The notes under the pieces: generated by a model
What the model was told of the DNA's origin: nothing
Seen by the model: the letters and a program-made list of their open reading frames with translations, nothing else
Database searches by the model: none
In this document: positions 7,980 through 19,348 of the stretch, one piece after another
Numbering within the stretch: the first letter of the stretch is position 1
Layout: every line of letters starts with the position of its first letter
Translations under genes and position numbers: made by a program
Assembly: GCF_022879575.1 (NCBI RefSeq)
Contig: NZ_CP084261.1
Location: forward strand, 124,001 to 188,000
Direction: 5' to 3'
From: Caballeronia sp. SL2Y3
GTDB lineage: Bacteria; Pseudomonadota; Gammaproteobacteria; Burkholderiales; Burkholderiaceae
Length of the DNA stretch: 64,000 bases

Positions 7980-8591
7980 ATGTCGATTCGCATGAAACTC
8001 GGCGTCAGCATCGCGGCGCTCGCATTCACGGCTGGCGCGTTTGCGCAGACGCCTGCCGCCAAGCCCACGCGTATTCGCGGCGATATCGTCGCGCTGTCGG
8101 GCGATACGCTTACGGTGCATCGTCGTAGCGGCGATACGGTGAAGGTGACGATCAAGGCCGAGACGCCCGTGACGGCGCTCAGGAACATCAAGCTGCAGGA
8201 CATCAAGCCGGGCGAATTCGTCGGCACGGCCGCGACCACGGGCACCGACGGCAAGCTGACGGCGACCGAAGTGCTGGTGTTCCCGGAAGCGGCGCGCGGC
8301 ACGGGCGAGGGGCATTACGCTTGGGACCTGGGCCCGCAAAGCTCGATGACGAACGCGAACGTCGATCAGGTGGTGCAGGGCACGAGCGGGCGCGATCTGA
8401 AACTGTCGTACAAGGGCGGTTCCAGTTCGATCACGGTGCCGGAGAACGTGCCGGTGGTGACGTTCGCGCCTGCTACGCATGATGATCTGAAGCCGGGGAA
8501 GAAGGTGTTCGTCGTGGCGAGCCCGGCCGGTGGGGATTATGCGGCGCAGCGGATCGTGGTGGAGAAGGACGGGGTTGTGCCGCCGATGTAA
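7980..8591 (+). CDS. Periplasmic DUF5666-like beta-rich protein
   Basis: A 203-residue secreted protein. The start at 7980 is set by AAGGAG 6 nt upstream; an in-frame extension to 7938 lacks this. A signal peptide MSIRMKLGVSIAALAFTAGAFA is followed by a probable cleavage before QTPAAK. The mature part has beta-strand repeats of the type GDIVALSGDTLTVHRRSGDTV and LQDIKPGEFVGTAATTGTDGKLTATEV, reminiscent of DUF5666/OB-like periplasmic proteins. No catalytic motif is visible. It is the third gene of the cytochrome-molybdoenzyme transcript (49 bp gap), so it is likely co-regulated with them. Its function is unknown. Confidence 0.7.
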   Translation: MSIRMKLGVSIAALAFTAGAFAQTPAAKPTRIRGDIVALSGDTLTVHRRSGDTVKVTIKAETPVTALRNIKLQDIKPGEFVGTAATTGTDGKLTATEVLVFPEAARGTGEGHYAWDLGPQSSMTNANVDQVVQGTSGRDLKLSYKGGSSSITVPENVPVVTFAPATHDDLKPGKKVFVVASPAGGDYAAQRIVVEKDGVVPPM

Positions 8592-8625
8592 GGGGGGGGT
8601 TGGGCGCACGGATGCCACACACCCG

Positions 8626-8651
8626 AAAAAAAACCCGGCCAAGGCCGGGTT
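8626..8651 (-). terminator. Rho-independent terminator of acnA
   Basis: A perfect 9-bp stem, AACCCGGCC / GGCCGGGTT (8632-8640 and 8643-8651), with a run of A residues on the plus strand at 8626-8633, which is a U-tract for minus-strand transcription leaving acnA. The plus side lacks a T-run, so it terminates mainly acnA. Confidence 0.8.
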
Positions 8652-8700
8652 CAATGTTCCCGCGCCCTTTCGGGCGCGGTCACCTGCAAAACACTTGCGC

Positions 8701-11406
<2,706 letters not shown>

Positions 11407-11475
11407 GGTTATTTTCCTAGGGCTAAACGAGGAAATAGCTTCGATGCAACGTTTCTGTATGACCGAGTCGATCGA

Positions 11476-12927
11476 CTAAATCACGTACAGATCGACGTAT
11501 TCATTGACCGGCATTGCTTCCAGCTTTGCCTGGTCCAGCGATACCGCGAGGATCGCCTGCTGTTGCCTGGTGGGAAAGCGCCGCGCGAGGTTCGTCTTGA
11601 ACTTCTCGACGAGCAGCGGAATACCGTCCGCGCGGCGGCGCTTGTGTCCGATCGGATACTCGACCGCGATTTCATCGAGCTTCGTGCCGTCGTTGAACTC
11701 GACAGTCAGCGCATTCGCGATCGAACGCTTGTCCGGATCGAAATAATCCTTCGTGAATTGCGGGTCTTCCACGCATTCCATCTTCGCGCGCAAGGTGTCG
11801 ATGCGCGGGTCTTTCGCCACGACATCTTCGTAATCGGCGGCGGTCAGCCGGCCGAAAATCAGCGGCACGGCGATCATGTACTGAATGCAGTGATCGCGGT
11901 CAGCCGGATTATCGAGCGGACCTTTCTTGTCGATGATGCGAATGGCCGCTTCGTGCGTGCGAATGGTGATCTTCGCGATGTCTTCGACGCCCTTGCCCGC
12001 ATCCTTGAGCTTGTCGTGCAGCGTCATGGCCGCTTCGACCGCCGTTTGCGCATGGAACTCGGCCGGAAACGAAATCTTGAAGAGCACGTTTTCCATCACA
12101 TACGAGCCATACGGACGCTGGAACTTGAACTCGTTGCCCTTGAAGAGGACATCGTAGAAGCCCCAGGTCTTGGCGGTCAGCACGGACGGATAGCCCATTT
12201 CGCCGGTCTTCGCGATCAACGCGAGACGCACGGCGCGCGAAGTCGCGTCGCCCGCCGCCCACGACTTGCGCGAGCCGGTGTTCGGCGCATGGCGGTACGT
12301 GCGGAGCGCATGGCCGTCCACGAAGGCGAGCGATACCGCGTTGATCAGTTCTTCGCGCGACAGGCCGATCATCTGCCCGACCACCGCCGTCGATGCGACC
12401 TTGACGAGCAGCACGTGATCGAGCCCGACCTTGTTGAACGAGTTTTCGAGCGCGATGCAGCCTTGAATCTCGTGCGCCTTGACCATCGCGATCAGGACGT
12501 CTTTCATCGCGAGCGGCTTCTTGCCGGTCGCGACGGCGTTGCGCGAGAGCCAGTCCGCGGTGGCGAGAATGCCGCCGAGGTTGTCCGACGGATGGCCCCA
12601 TTCGGCGGCGAGCCACGTGTCGTTGAAATCGAGCCAGCGGATCATCGCGCCGATGTTGAACGCGGCCTGAACCGGGTCGAGCTGGAATTGGGTGCCCGGC
12701 ACCTTCGCGCCGTTGGGGACGATCGTGCCGGGCACGATCGGTCCCATCAGCTTGGTGCAGGCGGGGTACGAGAGGGCTTCGAGTCCGCAACCGAGCGTGT
12801 CGATCAGGCAGTTGCGCGCGGTTTCCAGCGCAAGGGCGCTGTCGACGTCGTAATCGAGAACGTAGTCGACTATGTCGACGAGTACCTTGTCCGGTTCGGG
12901 CCGGACATTGGAGATCGGTGCGGACAT
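11476..12927 (-). CDS. prpD: 2-methylcitrate dehydratase (MmgE/PrpD family)
   Basis: A 483-residue PrpD. Recognisable stretches are the N-terminal [67 protein letters not shown] and [22 protein letters not shown]. The length equals the E. coli PrpD type, which dehydrates 2-methylcitrate and has some aconitase activity. It lies 69 bp upstream of acnA on the same strand and downstream of prpC, giving two methylcitrate-cycle steps in one block. No prpB (2-methylisocitrate lyase) is in the window. Confidence 0.95.
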   Translation of the reverse strand: MSAPISNVRPEPDKVLVDIVDYVLDYDVDSALALETARNCLIDTLGCGLEALSYPACTKLMGPIVPGTIVPNGAKVPGTQFQLDPVQAAFNIGAMIRWLDFNDTWLAAEWGHPSDNLGGILATADWLSRNAVATGKKPLAMKDVLIAMVKAHEIQGCIALENSFNKVGLDHVLLVKVASTAVVGQMIGLSREELINAVSLAFVDGHALRTYRHAPNTGSRKSWAAGDATSRAVRLALIAKTGEMGYPSVLTAKTWGFYDVLFKGNEFKFQRPYGSYVMENVLFKISFPAEFHAQTAVEAAMTLHDKLKDAGKGVEDIAKITIRTHEAAIRIIDKKGPLDNPADRDHCIQYMIAVPLIFGRLTAADYEDVVAKDPRIDTLRAKMECVEDPQFTKDYFDPDKRSIANALTVEFNDGTKLDEIAVEYPIGHKRRRADGIPLLVEKFKTNLARRFPTRQQQAILAVSLDQAKLEAMPVNEYVDLYVI

Positions 12928-12958
12928 CGAGGATTCCTGTATTGAATACTGATGTTGC

Positions 12959-13480
12959 TTATTCCGCCGGCTTGAGCATCAGCGGGTTCTGCTTCAACGC
13001 TTCCGCCTGCGTGGGCGCCGTGGCGCCGGCAGCCATCTCGGCCGTCACGCACTCGTCGGCAAGACGCGACGAGTCCTTGTCCGAAAACAGCATCGCCTTC
13101 GTCGGGATGACGACGAGGTCCATGCCGGTTGCGGCGTCGTGGAAGCGGTCTGCGCCGGTCGTCGTGTCCTGACGCGGCAGCTTGTAGTCCTTCTTGGCCC
13201 AGTTCACCGTGACGATCGTGTCACGCTTCATGTCGCCTTTCAGGTAGAAAGCCATGCCGTCCTTGCAGGACCACTTCACTGCGCCGTCGGGGATCGGGTC
13301 CGTCTTCGCTGCCGCAGCCGCTTCGGCCTTGGGCTTGCGCTTGATCAGTCGGCGTGCCGGAGCGGGGCGCTTGGCCTTGGCCGCGCTCGATTCGGTTGTC
13401 GCGGCGAAGGCGTCGGCACTCACGAACACGCTCGACGTGGCGAGCGTGCCGACGATTGCAGCGATCAGAAGTTTATTCAT
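12959..13480 (-). CDS. Small secreted protein with an MliC-like domain
   Basis: A 173-residue protein with a signal peptide [26 protein letters not shown], then an Ala/Lys/Arg-rich linker (about 27-70), then a compact domain containing [16 protein letters not shown] and a second Cys in [14 protein letters not shown]. The two-cysteine beta-barrel pattern (YxC near the start, a Lys/Asp-rich middle, Cys near the end) resembles MliC/PliC inhibitors of c-type lysozyme. That assignment is by pattern only. It sits between prpC and prpD in an otherwise metabolic block, with a 31-bp gap to prpD, so co-transcription is likely but the functional link is unclear. Confidence 0.65.
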   Translation of the reverse strand: MNKLLIAAIVGTLATSSVFVSADAFAATTESSAAKAKRPAPARRLIKRKPKAEAAAAAKTDPIPDGAVKWSCKDGMAFYLKGDMKRDTIVTVNWAKKDYKLPRQDTTTGADRFHDAATGMDLVVIPTKAMLFSDKDSSRLADECVTAEMAAGATAPTQAEALKQNPLMLKPAE

Positions 13481-13569
13481 CGGTGAAACCTTTCAGAAAC
13501 ATTTGGGTTGAGTGGCGGTTGCTGCGCGGATGGGAATCGCCAGAACGCGAATTCCGATCGCGCAGCCCG

Positions 13570-14742
13570 CTATTTTCGCTTATTTATCGGCACGAACTTC
13601 AAATTCTCGGGCCCGGTGTAATTCGCGCTCGGCCGGATGATCTTGTTGTCGATACGCTGCTCGATGATGTGCGCGCTCCATCCCGACGTACGCGAGATGA
13701 CGAAGAGCGGCGTGAACATCGCAGTGGGCACGCCCATCATGTGATACGACACGGCGCTGAACCAGTCGAGATTCGGGAACATCTTCTTGGCGTCCCACAT
13801 GACGGTTTCGAGGCGTTCCGCGATATCGAAGAGCTTAGTGTTGCCCGCTTCTTTCGACAGCGACCTCGCCACTTCCTTGATGACCTTGTTGCGCGGATCG
13901 GAGATCGTATAAACCGGATGCCCGAAGCCGATCACGACCTCCTTGTTCTCGACGCGACGCTTGATGTCGGCTTCCGCTTCGTCGGGCGTTTCGTAGCGCG
14001 ATTGGATTTCGAATGCGACTTCGTTCGCGCCGCCGTGCTTCGGGCCGCGCAGCGCGCCAATTGCGCCGGTAATCGCCGAATACATGTCCGAGCCCGTGCC
14101 TGCGATCACGCGACTCGTGAACGTCGAAGCGTTGAACTCGTGTTCGGCATACAGATTGAGCGATACGTGCATCGCCTGCACCGACGACTGCGACGGCTCC
14201 ACGCCATGCAGCAGATGCAGAAAGTGCCCGCCGATGGAGTCGTCATCGGTTTCGACTTCGATGCGCTTGCCGTTGTGCGAGTAGTGATACCAGTAGAGCA
14301 GCATCGAGCCGAGCGAGGCCATCAGCTTGTCGGCGATATCTCTCGCGCCCGCGATGTTGTGATCCTCTTTCTCCGGCAGTATCGTGCCGAGTACGGAGAC
14401 GCCGGTGCGCATCACGTCCATCGGATGCGCGGACGCGGGAATCCATTCGAGCGCGGCCTTCAGGTTCGCGGGAAGGCCACGCAGCGCCTTCAGCTTCGTC
14501 TTGTACGCCTTCAGTTCCGCGACGTTCGGCAGCTTGCCGTGCACGAGCAGATACGCGATCTCTTCGAACTCGGACGTGGTCGCCACATCCAGAATGTCGT
14601 AGCCGCGATAGTGCAGATCGTTGCCGGTCTTGCCGACCGTGCACAGCGCGGTATTGCCCGCTGTCACGCCCGACAGCGCGACGGATTTCTTCGGCTTGAA
14701 ACCACCGGCTGCGGGTGCGTCGCTCGATACGGTGTCGCTCAT
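13570..14742 (-). CDS. prpC: 2-methylcitrate synthase / citrate synthase II
   Basis: A 390-residue type II citrate-synthase-fold enzyme. The start [10 protein letters not shown] is chosen because AGGAGAC precedes it; the 30-residue Arg/Lys-rich upstream extension is rejected. The catalytic His motifs are [14 protein letters not shown] and [16 protein letters not shown], the latter being the methylcitrate-synthase variant of the GFGHRVY loop of GltA. A third catalytic Asp region follows in [20 protein letters not shown]. It condenses propionyl-CoA (or acetyl-CoA) with oxaloacetate. It lies with prpD, acnA and mdh; gltA is encoded separately at 22310. Confidence 0.92.
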   Translation of the reverse strand: MSDTVSSDAPAAGGFKPKKSVALSGVTAGNTALCTVGKTGNDLHYRGYDILDVATTSEFEEIAYLLVHGKLPNVAELKAYKTKLKALRGLPANLKAALEWIPASAHPMDVMRTGVSVLGTILPEKEDHNIAGARDIADKLMASLGSMLLYWYHYSHNGKRIEVETDDDSIGGHFLHLLHGVEPSQSSVQAMHVSLNLYAEHEFNASTFTSRVIAGTGSDMYSAITGAIGALRGPKHGGANEVAFEIQSRYETPDEAEADIKRRVENKEVVIGFGHPVYTISDPRNKVIKEVARSLSKEAGNTKLFDIAERLETVMWDAKKMFPNLDWFSAVSYHMMGVPTAMFTPLFVISRTSGWSAHIIEQRIDNKIIRPSANYTGPENLKFVPINKRK

Positions 14743-14852
14743 TGCTTCAAGTCTCCTGTGAACGCCCGTCTCGCGGCGTCGTCTCTTTCGCTTGAAACGC
14801 GCGCCGGGCTTGCGCTCGCGCCGCGTGACCAAAGGCTCGTGTCAGCTTGCAT

Positions 14853-15845
14853 CTAGTTGGCGCCGAAGAGCCGCGCGCATTCGTCGGGCAGCGCGTGTCC
14901 GGTCGACTTCGCCCGGCGCAGCACCGACCAGTAATAGCGATAACTCGCGCGGTCGTGCAGCGTGTCGCCGTGACGCGTCGGCCCCCATTGCGCGTGCTGC
15001 GCCGCGAGCAGAATGTCAGCGGCGAGCGTGATTTCGTCGGCGCGCGGCGAGAAAGCCTCGACAATCGGGCGAATCTGTTCCGGATGAATGCTCCACATGC
15101 GCGTGTAGCCGAACTCGTTGCGCGCGCGCGCGGCATCGTTCGCGACGACCGTCATGTCCCGCACTTCCGTCGACACGTTATGCGACGGCACCTTGCCATG
15201 CGCGTGACATGCGGCCGCAATTTCGAGCTTCGCGCGTCGCACGAGCGGATGATCGAACTGAGCGGGCGAGCGCATCGCGGAATCCGGAATCGCGCCGTTG
15301 TGCGCGGACACGAAGTCCATCAACCCGAAGCTCAGCGACTCGACGCCGGGCAGCGCGGCCAGCCGGAAGACATCCGCGAGCGCGCCATGCGTTTCGACCA
15401 GCACATGAGAGGCGATAGCCTTCGCGATATCCAACTCGCGCCGCGTGGCCTCGATGAACGCGACCATCTCCGCGGCATCCGAGACGCTGCGGATCTTCGG
15501 CAGCATCACATAGGCCGGCGCTTGCTTCGCCTGACGCAGGATGATGCGCACGTCGTCGCGCCACGCGCGATGCTGAAAGTCGTGAATGCGCACGCCGACG
15601 CGCCCGAAGCGGTCATCCTCGCCGCCGACGAACGACGCCACCATCTCCGCATGTTCGGCCTCGTGACCGACCTGCGCGCCGTCCTCGCAATCGAGCGTGA
15701 TGTCGAACACCGGGCCGAGCTGCGCCTGCAACGCGAGCGACTTCCTGATCAGCTTCTCGCTGCCCGCGTAGTGATCGCAGGGCGGCAGAGCTGCCGGTTG
15801 CGGCTCGCCGTCAAACAGCACGTCGGCGGGAGTAAGAGCGGGCAT
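14853..15845 (-). CDS. HpcH/HpaI aldolase / citrate lyase beta-like CoA-ester lyase
   Basis: A 330-residue TIM-barrel protein. The start MPALTPADVLFDGEP is used; a 122-residue upstream extension is arginine-rich and reads through the intergenic hairpin. Family features: FDITLDCEDGAQVG (Mg-binding acidic residues), a conserved RIHD, VMLPKIRSV, HVLVETHGAL and a FGLMDFVSAHNG loop, with a C-terminal GYTRMWSIHPEQI. This is the CitE/malyl-CoA-lyase-like group, which cleaves or hydrolyses acyl-CoA esters such as malyl- or methylmalyl-CoA. It lies between mdh and prpC, so a role around malate, glyoxylate or propionyl-CoA is plausible. The exact substrate cannot be read from sequence. Confidence 0.8.
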   Translation of the reverse strand: MPALTPADVLFDGEPQPAALPPCDHYAGSEKLIRKSLALQAQLGPVFDITLDCEDGAQVGHEAEHAEMVASFVGGEDDRFGRVGVRIHDFQHRAWRDDVRIILRQAKQAPAYVMLPKIRSVSDAAEMVAFIEATRRELDIAKAIASHVLVETHGALADVFRLAALPGVESLSFGLMDFVSAHNGAIPDSAMRSPAQFDHPLVRRAKLEIAAACHAHGKVPSHNVSTEVRDMTVVANDAARARNEFGYTRMWSIHPEQIRPIVEAFSPRADEITLAADILLAAQHAQWGPTRHGDTLHDRASYRYYWSVLRRAKSTGHALPDECARLFGAN

Positions 15846-15894
15846 TGTCGGCGTCGGGTCCGAAAAAAGTGTATTCGATGCTGCTCGTATGTCT

Positions 15895-15945
15895 GATTCG
15901 GCCGCGCTCGCAGCGGTACGCGAGGTACGCAAGCGCGGCCGGATC
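15895..15945 (-). terminator. Hairpin between mdh and the CoA-ester lyase gene
   Basis: Fourteen-base arms (15895-15908 and 15932-15945; core CGGCCGCGCT / AGCGCGGCCG, one G-U pair) enclose a 23-nt loop. It lies 61 bp past the mdh stop. No U-tract follows directly (an A6 on the plus strand is about 27 nt farther on), so it may be an attenuator or RNA-stabilising structure and not a full terminator. Confidence 0.4.
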
Positions 15946-16006
15946 AGGCGCGAACCGCGAAGTCCGCGCTGAAGGGAAGCGCGTGCGCTTCCCCGTGCCG
16001 CCGTGC

Positions 16007-16993
16007 TTACTTGCCCAGCAGATGCGCGACGCCGTCGCGCTCTTCGAGCAGTTCGTTCAGCGTGTTGTCCATCTTCTCGCGCGAGAACGCGTCGATTTCC
16101 AGGCCTTCCACGCGCTTGTACTCGCCGTTTTCGCAGGTGACGGGCACGCCGTAGATGATGTCTTCCGGAATGCCGTACGAGCCGTCCGACGGAATGCCCA
16201 TGGTGACCCACTTGCCGTTGGTGCCCAGCACCCAGTCGCGCACGTGGTCGATGGCCGCGTTAGCCGCCGATGCCGCCGACGACAGGCCGCGCGCCTCGAT
16301 GATCGCCGCGCCGCGCTTGCCGACGGTCGGGATGAACGTGTTGCGGTTCCATTCGTCGTCGTTGATCAGCTTGGTCAGCGACTCGCCTTCGGCAGTCGCG
16401 AAGCGGAAGTCCGGGTACATGGTCGGCGAGTGGTTGCCCCACACAGCCAGCTTTTCGATGGAGGCGACCGGCTTGCCCGACTTGGCCGCCAGTTGCGACA
16501 GCGCGCGGTTGTGGTCCAGACGCAGCATGGCGGTGAAGTTCTTCTTCGGCAGGTCCGGCGCCGACTTCATGGCGATGTAGGCGTTCGTGTTCGCCGGGTT
16601 GCCGACGACCAGCACCTTCACGTCGCGGCTCGCGACTTCGTTCAGCGCCTTGCCCTGAACCGTGAAGATCTCGGCGTTGGCCGAGAGCAGGTCCTTGCGC
16701 TCCATGCCCTTCGAACGCGGACGCGCGCCGACGAGCAGCGCGATGTCGGCGTCCTTGAACGCGACCTTGGGATCGTCCGTGACGACCACGCCCGCGAGCA
16801 GCGGGAACGCGCAGTCTTCCAGTTCCATCACGACGCCCTTCACGGCGGCTTGCGCTTGCGGCAGATCGAGCAGCTGAAGAATCACGGGCTGGTCTTTGCC
16901 GAGCAGATCGCCGTTGGCGATGCGAAACAGCAGCGAGTAGCCGATTTGACCTGCGGCGCCGGTGACGGCAACGCGCTTTGCGGACTTAGCCAT
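16007..16993 (-). CDS. mdh: Malate dehydrogenase (NAD)
   Basis: A 328-residue enzyme beginning [26 protein letters not shown], the dinucleotide-binding start of the cytosolic-type malate dehydrogenases common in proteobacteria. Catalytic and substrate motifs: [40 protein letters not shown] and [12 protein letters not shown] (catalytic His). AGGAGAG lies 6 nt upstream of the chosen ATG; a 53-residue upstream extension has no support. It oxidises malate to oxaloacetate. It is the first gene of the minus-strand TCA/methylcitrate block and divergent from the GntR regulator across 590 bp. Confidence 0.96.
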   Translation of the reverse strand: MAKSAKRVAVTGAAGQIGYSLLFRIANGDLLGKDQPVILQLLDLPQAQAAVKGVVMELEDCAFPLLAGVVVTDDPKVAFKDADIALLVGARPRSKGMERKDLLSANAEIFTVQGKALNEVASRDVKVLVVGNPANTNAYIAMKSAPDLPKKNFTAMLRLDHNRALSQLAAKSGKPVASIEKLAVWGNHSPTMYPDFRFATAEGESLTKLINDDEWNRNTFIPTVGKRGAAIIEARGLSSAASAANAAIDHVRDWVLGTNGKWVTMGIPSDGSYGIPEDIIYGVPVTCENGEYKRVEGLEIDAFSREKMDNTLNELLEERDGVAHLLGK

Positions 16994-17583
16994 TGAAACT
17001 CTCCTGGACGGTGCGTGGAACGCTAGGGAAAAACGCCATTTTATGCGCGTTACGCAAAGCGTTGATGATGTCATGCCGGACATGCCGCCCGCGGATTGCT
17101 GAGAGCCTTCCGCCACGCGGGCCGCGCGCCGTATGACTGCGCTTTCCCGCATGGTTGCGTGGCGGCATGACCGTCATGCCATGAATCCTTCTATGAGCGG
17201 AAAGTGCGGGACTGCGCGAGGAGGCGCATTTTCGCTAGAGTCTGACGGCAAGCGCCCATTCGAGACGGCGCTGGACGTTGCGAGGCGGTAGACAGGCAGC
17301 GGCGCGCGAATCGTGTGGCCGATCGGCGTAAGGCGAAGCGAAAGGGCGTGCCTGGCGGTTGGTGGCGTGGACCGGCGCGCGCCCGACACTGGCGATTCCG
17401 GCGATAACCGCTGGAAAAACCGCGCCGAACGAACGTTTCCGAAAACCCTGCGACGACCCGCAAACCCTTGCTCGACAAGGAGTGTAGGATTGCCCGCAGG
17501 CAAAGTCAACACTATCTTATGTCTTATATAAGACATCGAACCTCGCGCGAAAATGTGGACGTGCGACAGGGCTTTGTGTTGAA
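16994..17583. other. Divergent intergenic region between mdh and gntR
   Basis: A 590-bp stretch shared by the promoters of mdh (minus) and the GntR gene (plus). The only conspicuous structure is the 18-bp palindrome at 17519-17536. Open frames here (for example minus strand 17191-17478) are Arg/Ala/Ser-rich without ribosome sites and look like chance frames of GC-rich DNA. Confidence 0.5.
17519..17536. promoter_or_regulatory. 18-bp perfect palindrome, putative GntR/HutC operator
   Basis: ATGTCTTATATAAGACAT is a perfect self-complementary 18-mer, AT-rich against a GC-rich background, ending 47 bp before the GntR start. Dyads of this size and position are typical HutC-subfamily operators and suggest autoregulation; control of divergent mdh is possible but the site is about 525 bp from its start. 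The central TATAAG could also act as a -10 hexamer, so a bound repressor would occlude the promoter. I found no second copy upstream of acnA, sdhC, gltA or leuC. Confidence 0.65.
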
Positions 17584-18390
17584 ATGCGCGGCATGAATTC
17601 GAACGCGCCAAACTCGGCGGGCACGCCCCCACAGAACGGCAGCGCACAGGCGGGCGAGCCCGCGGGCGCGCCGTCGCCGACGTTTAGCCCGCTGTATCAG
17701 CAAATCAAGGCGCTCATCACGCAGGGCCTCGAATCCGGCGAATGGAAGCCGGGCGAGATCATCCCGAGCGAGGTCGAGCTCGCGGCCCGCTACAAGGTGA
17801 GCCAGGGCACCGTGCGCAAGGCCATCGACGAACTGGCCGCCGACAACCTGCTCGTGCGCCGTCAGGGCAAAGGCACGTTCGTTGCGACGCACAGCGAAGA
17901 TCGCGTGCAATTCCGCTTCCTGCGCCTTCTGCCCGACGATGGCGACATTCATCCCCATGTCAGCCGCCTGCTCGAATGCCGACGCCTGCGCGCGCCCGCC
18001 GAAATTGCGCGCCAGCTCGATCTCAAGCCCGCCGATCCCGTCGTTCTTATCAAGCGTCTGTTGCAATTCGATGGCGTCACCACGGTCTTCGACGAGATCT
18101 GGTTGCCGGGCGCCGTATTCCGCGGGCTGACGGCGGAGCGCCTCGCCGACTACAAAGGCCCGCTCTACGCGATGTTCGAAACCGAGTTCGGCACGCGCAT
18201 GATTCGCGCGTCGGAGAAGATTCGGGCGGTCGCGGCGGAAGAGCCGGTCGCGCAATTGCTGGGGGTGCAGCCGGGCTATCCGCTGTTGTCGGTCGAACGT
18301 ATTTCGTACACCTACGGCGATCGTCCGGTGGAAGTGCGGCGCGGCTGGTACGTGACGAGCGGCTATTACTATCAGAACGACCTGAGTTGA
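17584..18390 (+). CDS. GntR-family (HutC subfamily) transcriptional regulator
   Basis: A 268-residue regulator. After a disordered Pro/Ser/Gly N-terminal tail (1-33), a GntR winged helix spans about 34-105 (PLYQQIKALITQGLESGEW, IPSEVELAARYKVSQGTVRKAI, LVRRQGKGTFVA). A UTRA effector-binding domain follows (about 110-260), ending VERISYTYGDRPVEVRRGWY. The position between mdh/prpC/prpD/acnA and sdhCDAB/gltA strongly suggests that it tunes TCA-cycle expression in response to an organic acid; this is inference from context and the adjacent palindrome. A second in-frame ATG at 17593 could be the true start. Confidence 0.88.
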   Translation: MRGMNSNAPNSAGTPPQNGSAQAGEPAGAPSPTFSPLYQQIKALITQGLESGEWKPGEIIPSEVELAARYKVSQGTVRKAIDELAADNLLVRRQGKGTFVATHSEDRVQFRFLRLLPDDGDIHPHVSRLLECRRLRAPAEIARQLDLKPADPVVLIKRLLQFDGVTTVFDEIWLPGAVFRGLTAERLADYKGPLYAMFETEFGTRMIRASEKIRAVAAEEPVAQLLGVQPGYPLLSVERISYTYGDRPVEVRRGWYVTSGYYYQNDLS

Positions 18391-18562
18391 GCGCGCGGGC
18401 TTGGGTCGAGCGGTCCGCCTGGTTGAAAGCCGCCCGGCAAGGGCATTCGAGGGCGCTATTTTCGCGTGGGCGGCAACAGTCTCTTCGGCCGCTTTTCGCT
18501 GCGGTGCGGAATGAAAAGGCGCTAAAATCGCGGGTTAGTGTAATAACAAGTTGGGGTCTAGC

Positions 18563-18973
18563 ATGGCTGAAGCCGTAAAAAAACCAAGGCCCGAGTACCG
18601 GAACATCGGGCTTGGACAGATCGCGAAGTATCGCTTGCCGTGGGCGGGCAAGGTGTCCATTCTGCATCGCATCAGCGGTCTGTTGCTCTTCATCGCGCTG
18701 CCCTTTCTCTTGTATCTGCTCGACCAGAGCCTCACGTCCGAGATCAGCTTCGACGCATTCAAGGGCTTTCTCGCGCACCCCATCGTCAAGATCATCACGC
18801 TCGTGCTGTCGTGGGCGTATCTGCATCACTTCTGCGCGGGTATCCGCTTTCTCGTGCTCGACATGCACGTGGCCGTCAACAAGGAAGGCGGACGGCAGAC
18901 CGCCATCGCGGTGCTGGTCGTGTCGCTCGTGCTGACGCTTGCCGTCGCGCTGAAACTTTTCGGAGCCTTCTAA
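18563..18973 (+). CDS. sdhC: Succinate dehydrogenase cytochrome b556 subunit
   Basis: A 136-residue membrane anchor with three predicted helices (about 33-53, 75-95, 113-133). The family motif KVSILHRISGLLLF and the haem-ligand region YLHHFCAGIRFLVLD (His88/89) are present. The ATG at 18563 is preferred over a TTG 12 bp upstream. It anchors SdhAB and helps form the ubiquinone site and haem b. It is the first gene of sdhCDAB; TAAAAT at 18523-18528 is a possible -10, but no clear -35 is visible. Confidence 0.95.
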   Translation: MAEAVKKPRPEYRNIGLGQIAKYRLPWAGKVSILHRISGLLLFIALPFLLYLLDQSLTSEISFDAFKGFLAHPIVKIITLVLSWAYLHHFCAGIRFLVLDMHVAVNKEGGRQTAIAVLVVSLVLTLAVALKLFGAF

Positions 18974-18974
18974 C

Positions 18975-19343
18975 ATGGGAACGCAAAACCGGGTCGGCCC
19001 GAAGCGCCTCGTCGTGGGCGCGCATTACGGCACAGGCGAATGGCTCGCGCAACGCGTGACCGCCGTCGCCGTGGCGGTGTACACGCTCTTGCTGCTCGTG
19101 CTCTTTTTCGGCGCGCATAACTTCTCCTACGAAGGCTGGGCCGGCATCTTCGCGATGCAGTGGATGAAGCTCGCCACCTTCGTCGCCTTGCTCTCGCTCT
19201 TCTATCACGCGTGGGTCGGCATGCGCGACATCTGGATGGATTACGTGAAGCCCGTCGGATTGCGCCTGGGCCTGCTGGTGCTCACCGTCCTGTGGCTGCT
19301 CGGATGCGCCGGCTACGCTGCACAGATTCTCTGGAGAGTTTAA
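18975..19343 (+). CDS. sdhD: Succinate dehydrogenase hydrophobic membrane anchor subunit
   Basis: A 122-residue protein with three hydrophobic helices (about 27-47, 63-85, 97-117) and the diagnostic FYHAWVGMRDIWMDYVKP, where His78 is the expected haem b ligand. It starts one base after the sdhC stop, so translation is coupled. With SdhC it anchors the flavoprotein and iron-sulfur subunits and carries electrons to ubiquinone. Confidence 0.94.
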   Translation: MGTQNRVGPKRLVVGAHYGTGEWLAQRVTAVAVAVYTLLLLVLFFGAHNFSYEGWAGIFAMQWMKLATFVALLSLFYHAWVGMRDIWMDYVKPVGLRLGLLVLTVLWLLGCAGYAAQILWRV

Positions 19344-19348
19344 AGAAC

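Noticed and set aside
8591..8651. Terminator for the periplasmic DUF5666-like gene on the plus strand
   Set aside because: The hairpin has no T-run on the plus side; the U-tract serves acnA on the minus strand.
17174..17647. Open frames on the minus strand in the mdh-gntR spacer
   Set aside because: Arg/Ser/Ala-rich composition, no ribosome sites, and they overlap the palindrome and gntR start; typical chance frames in high-GC DNA.
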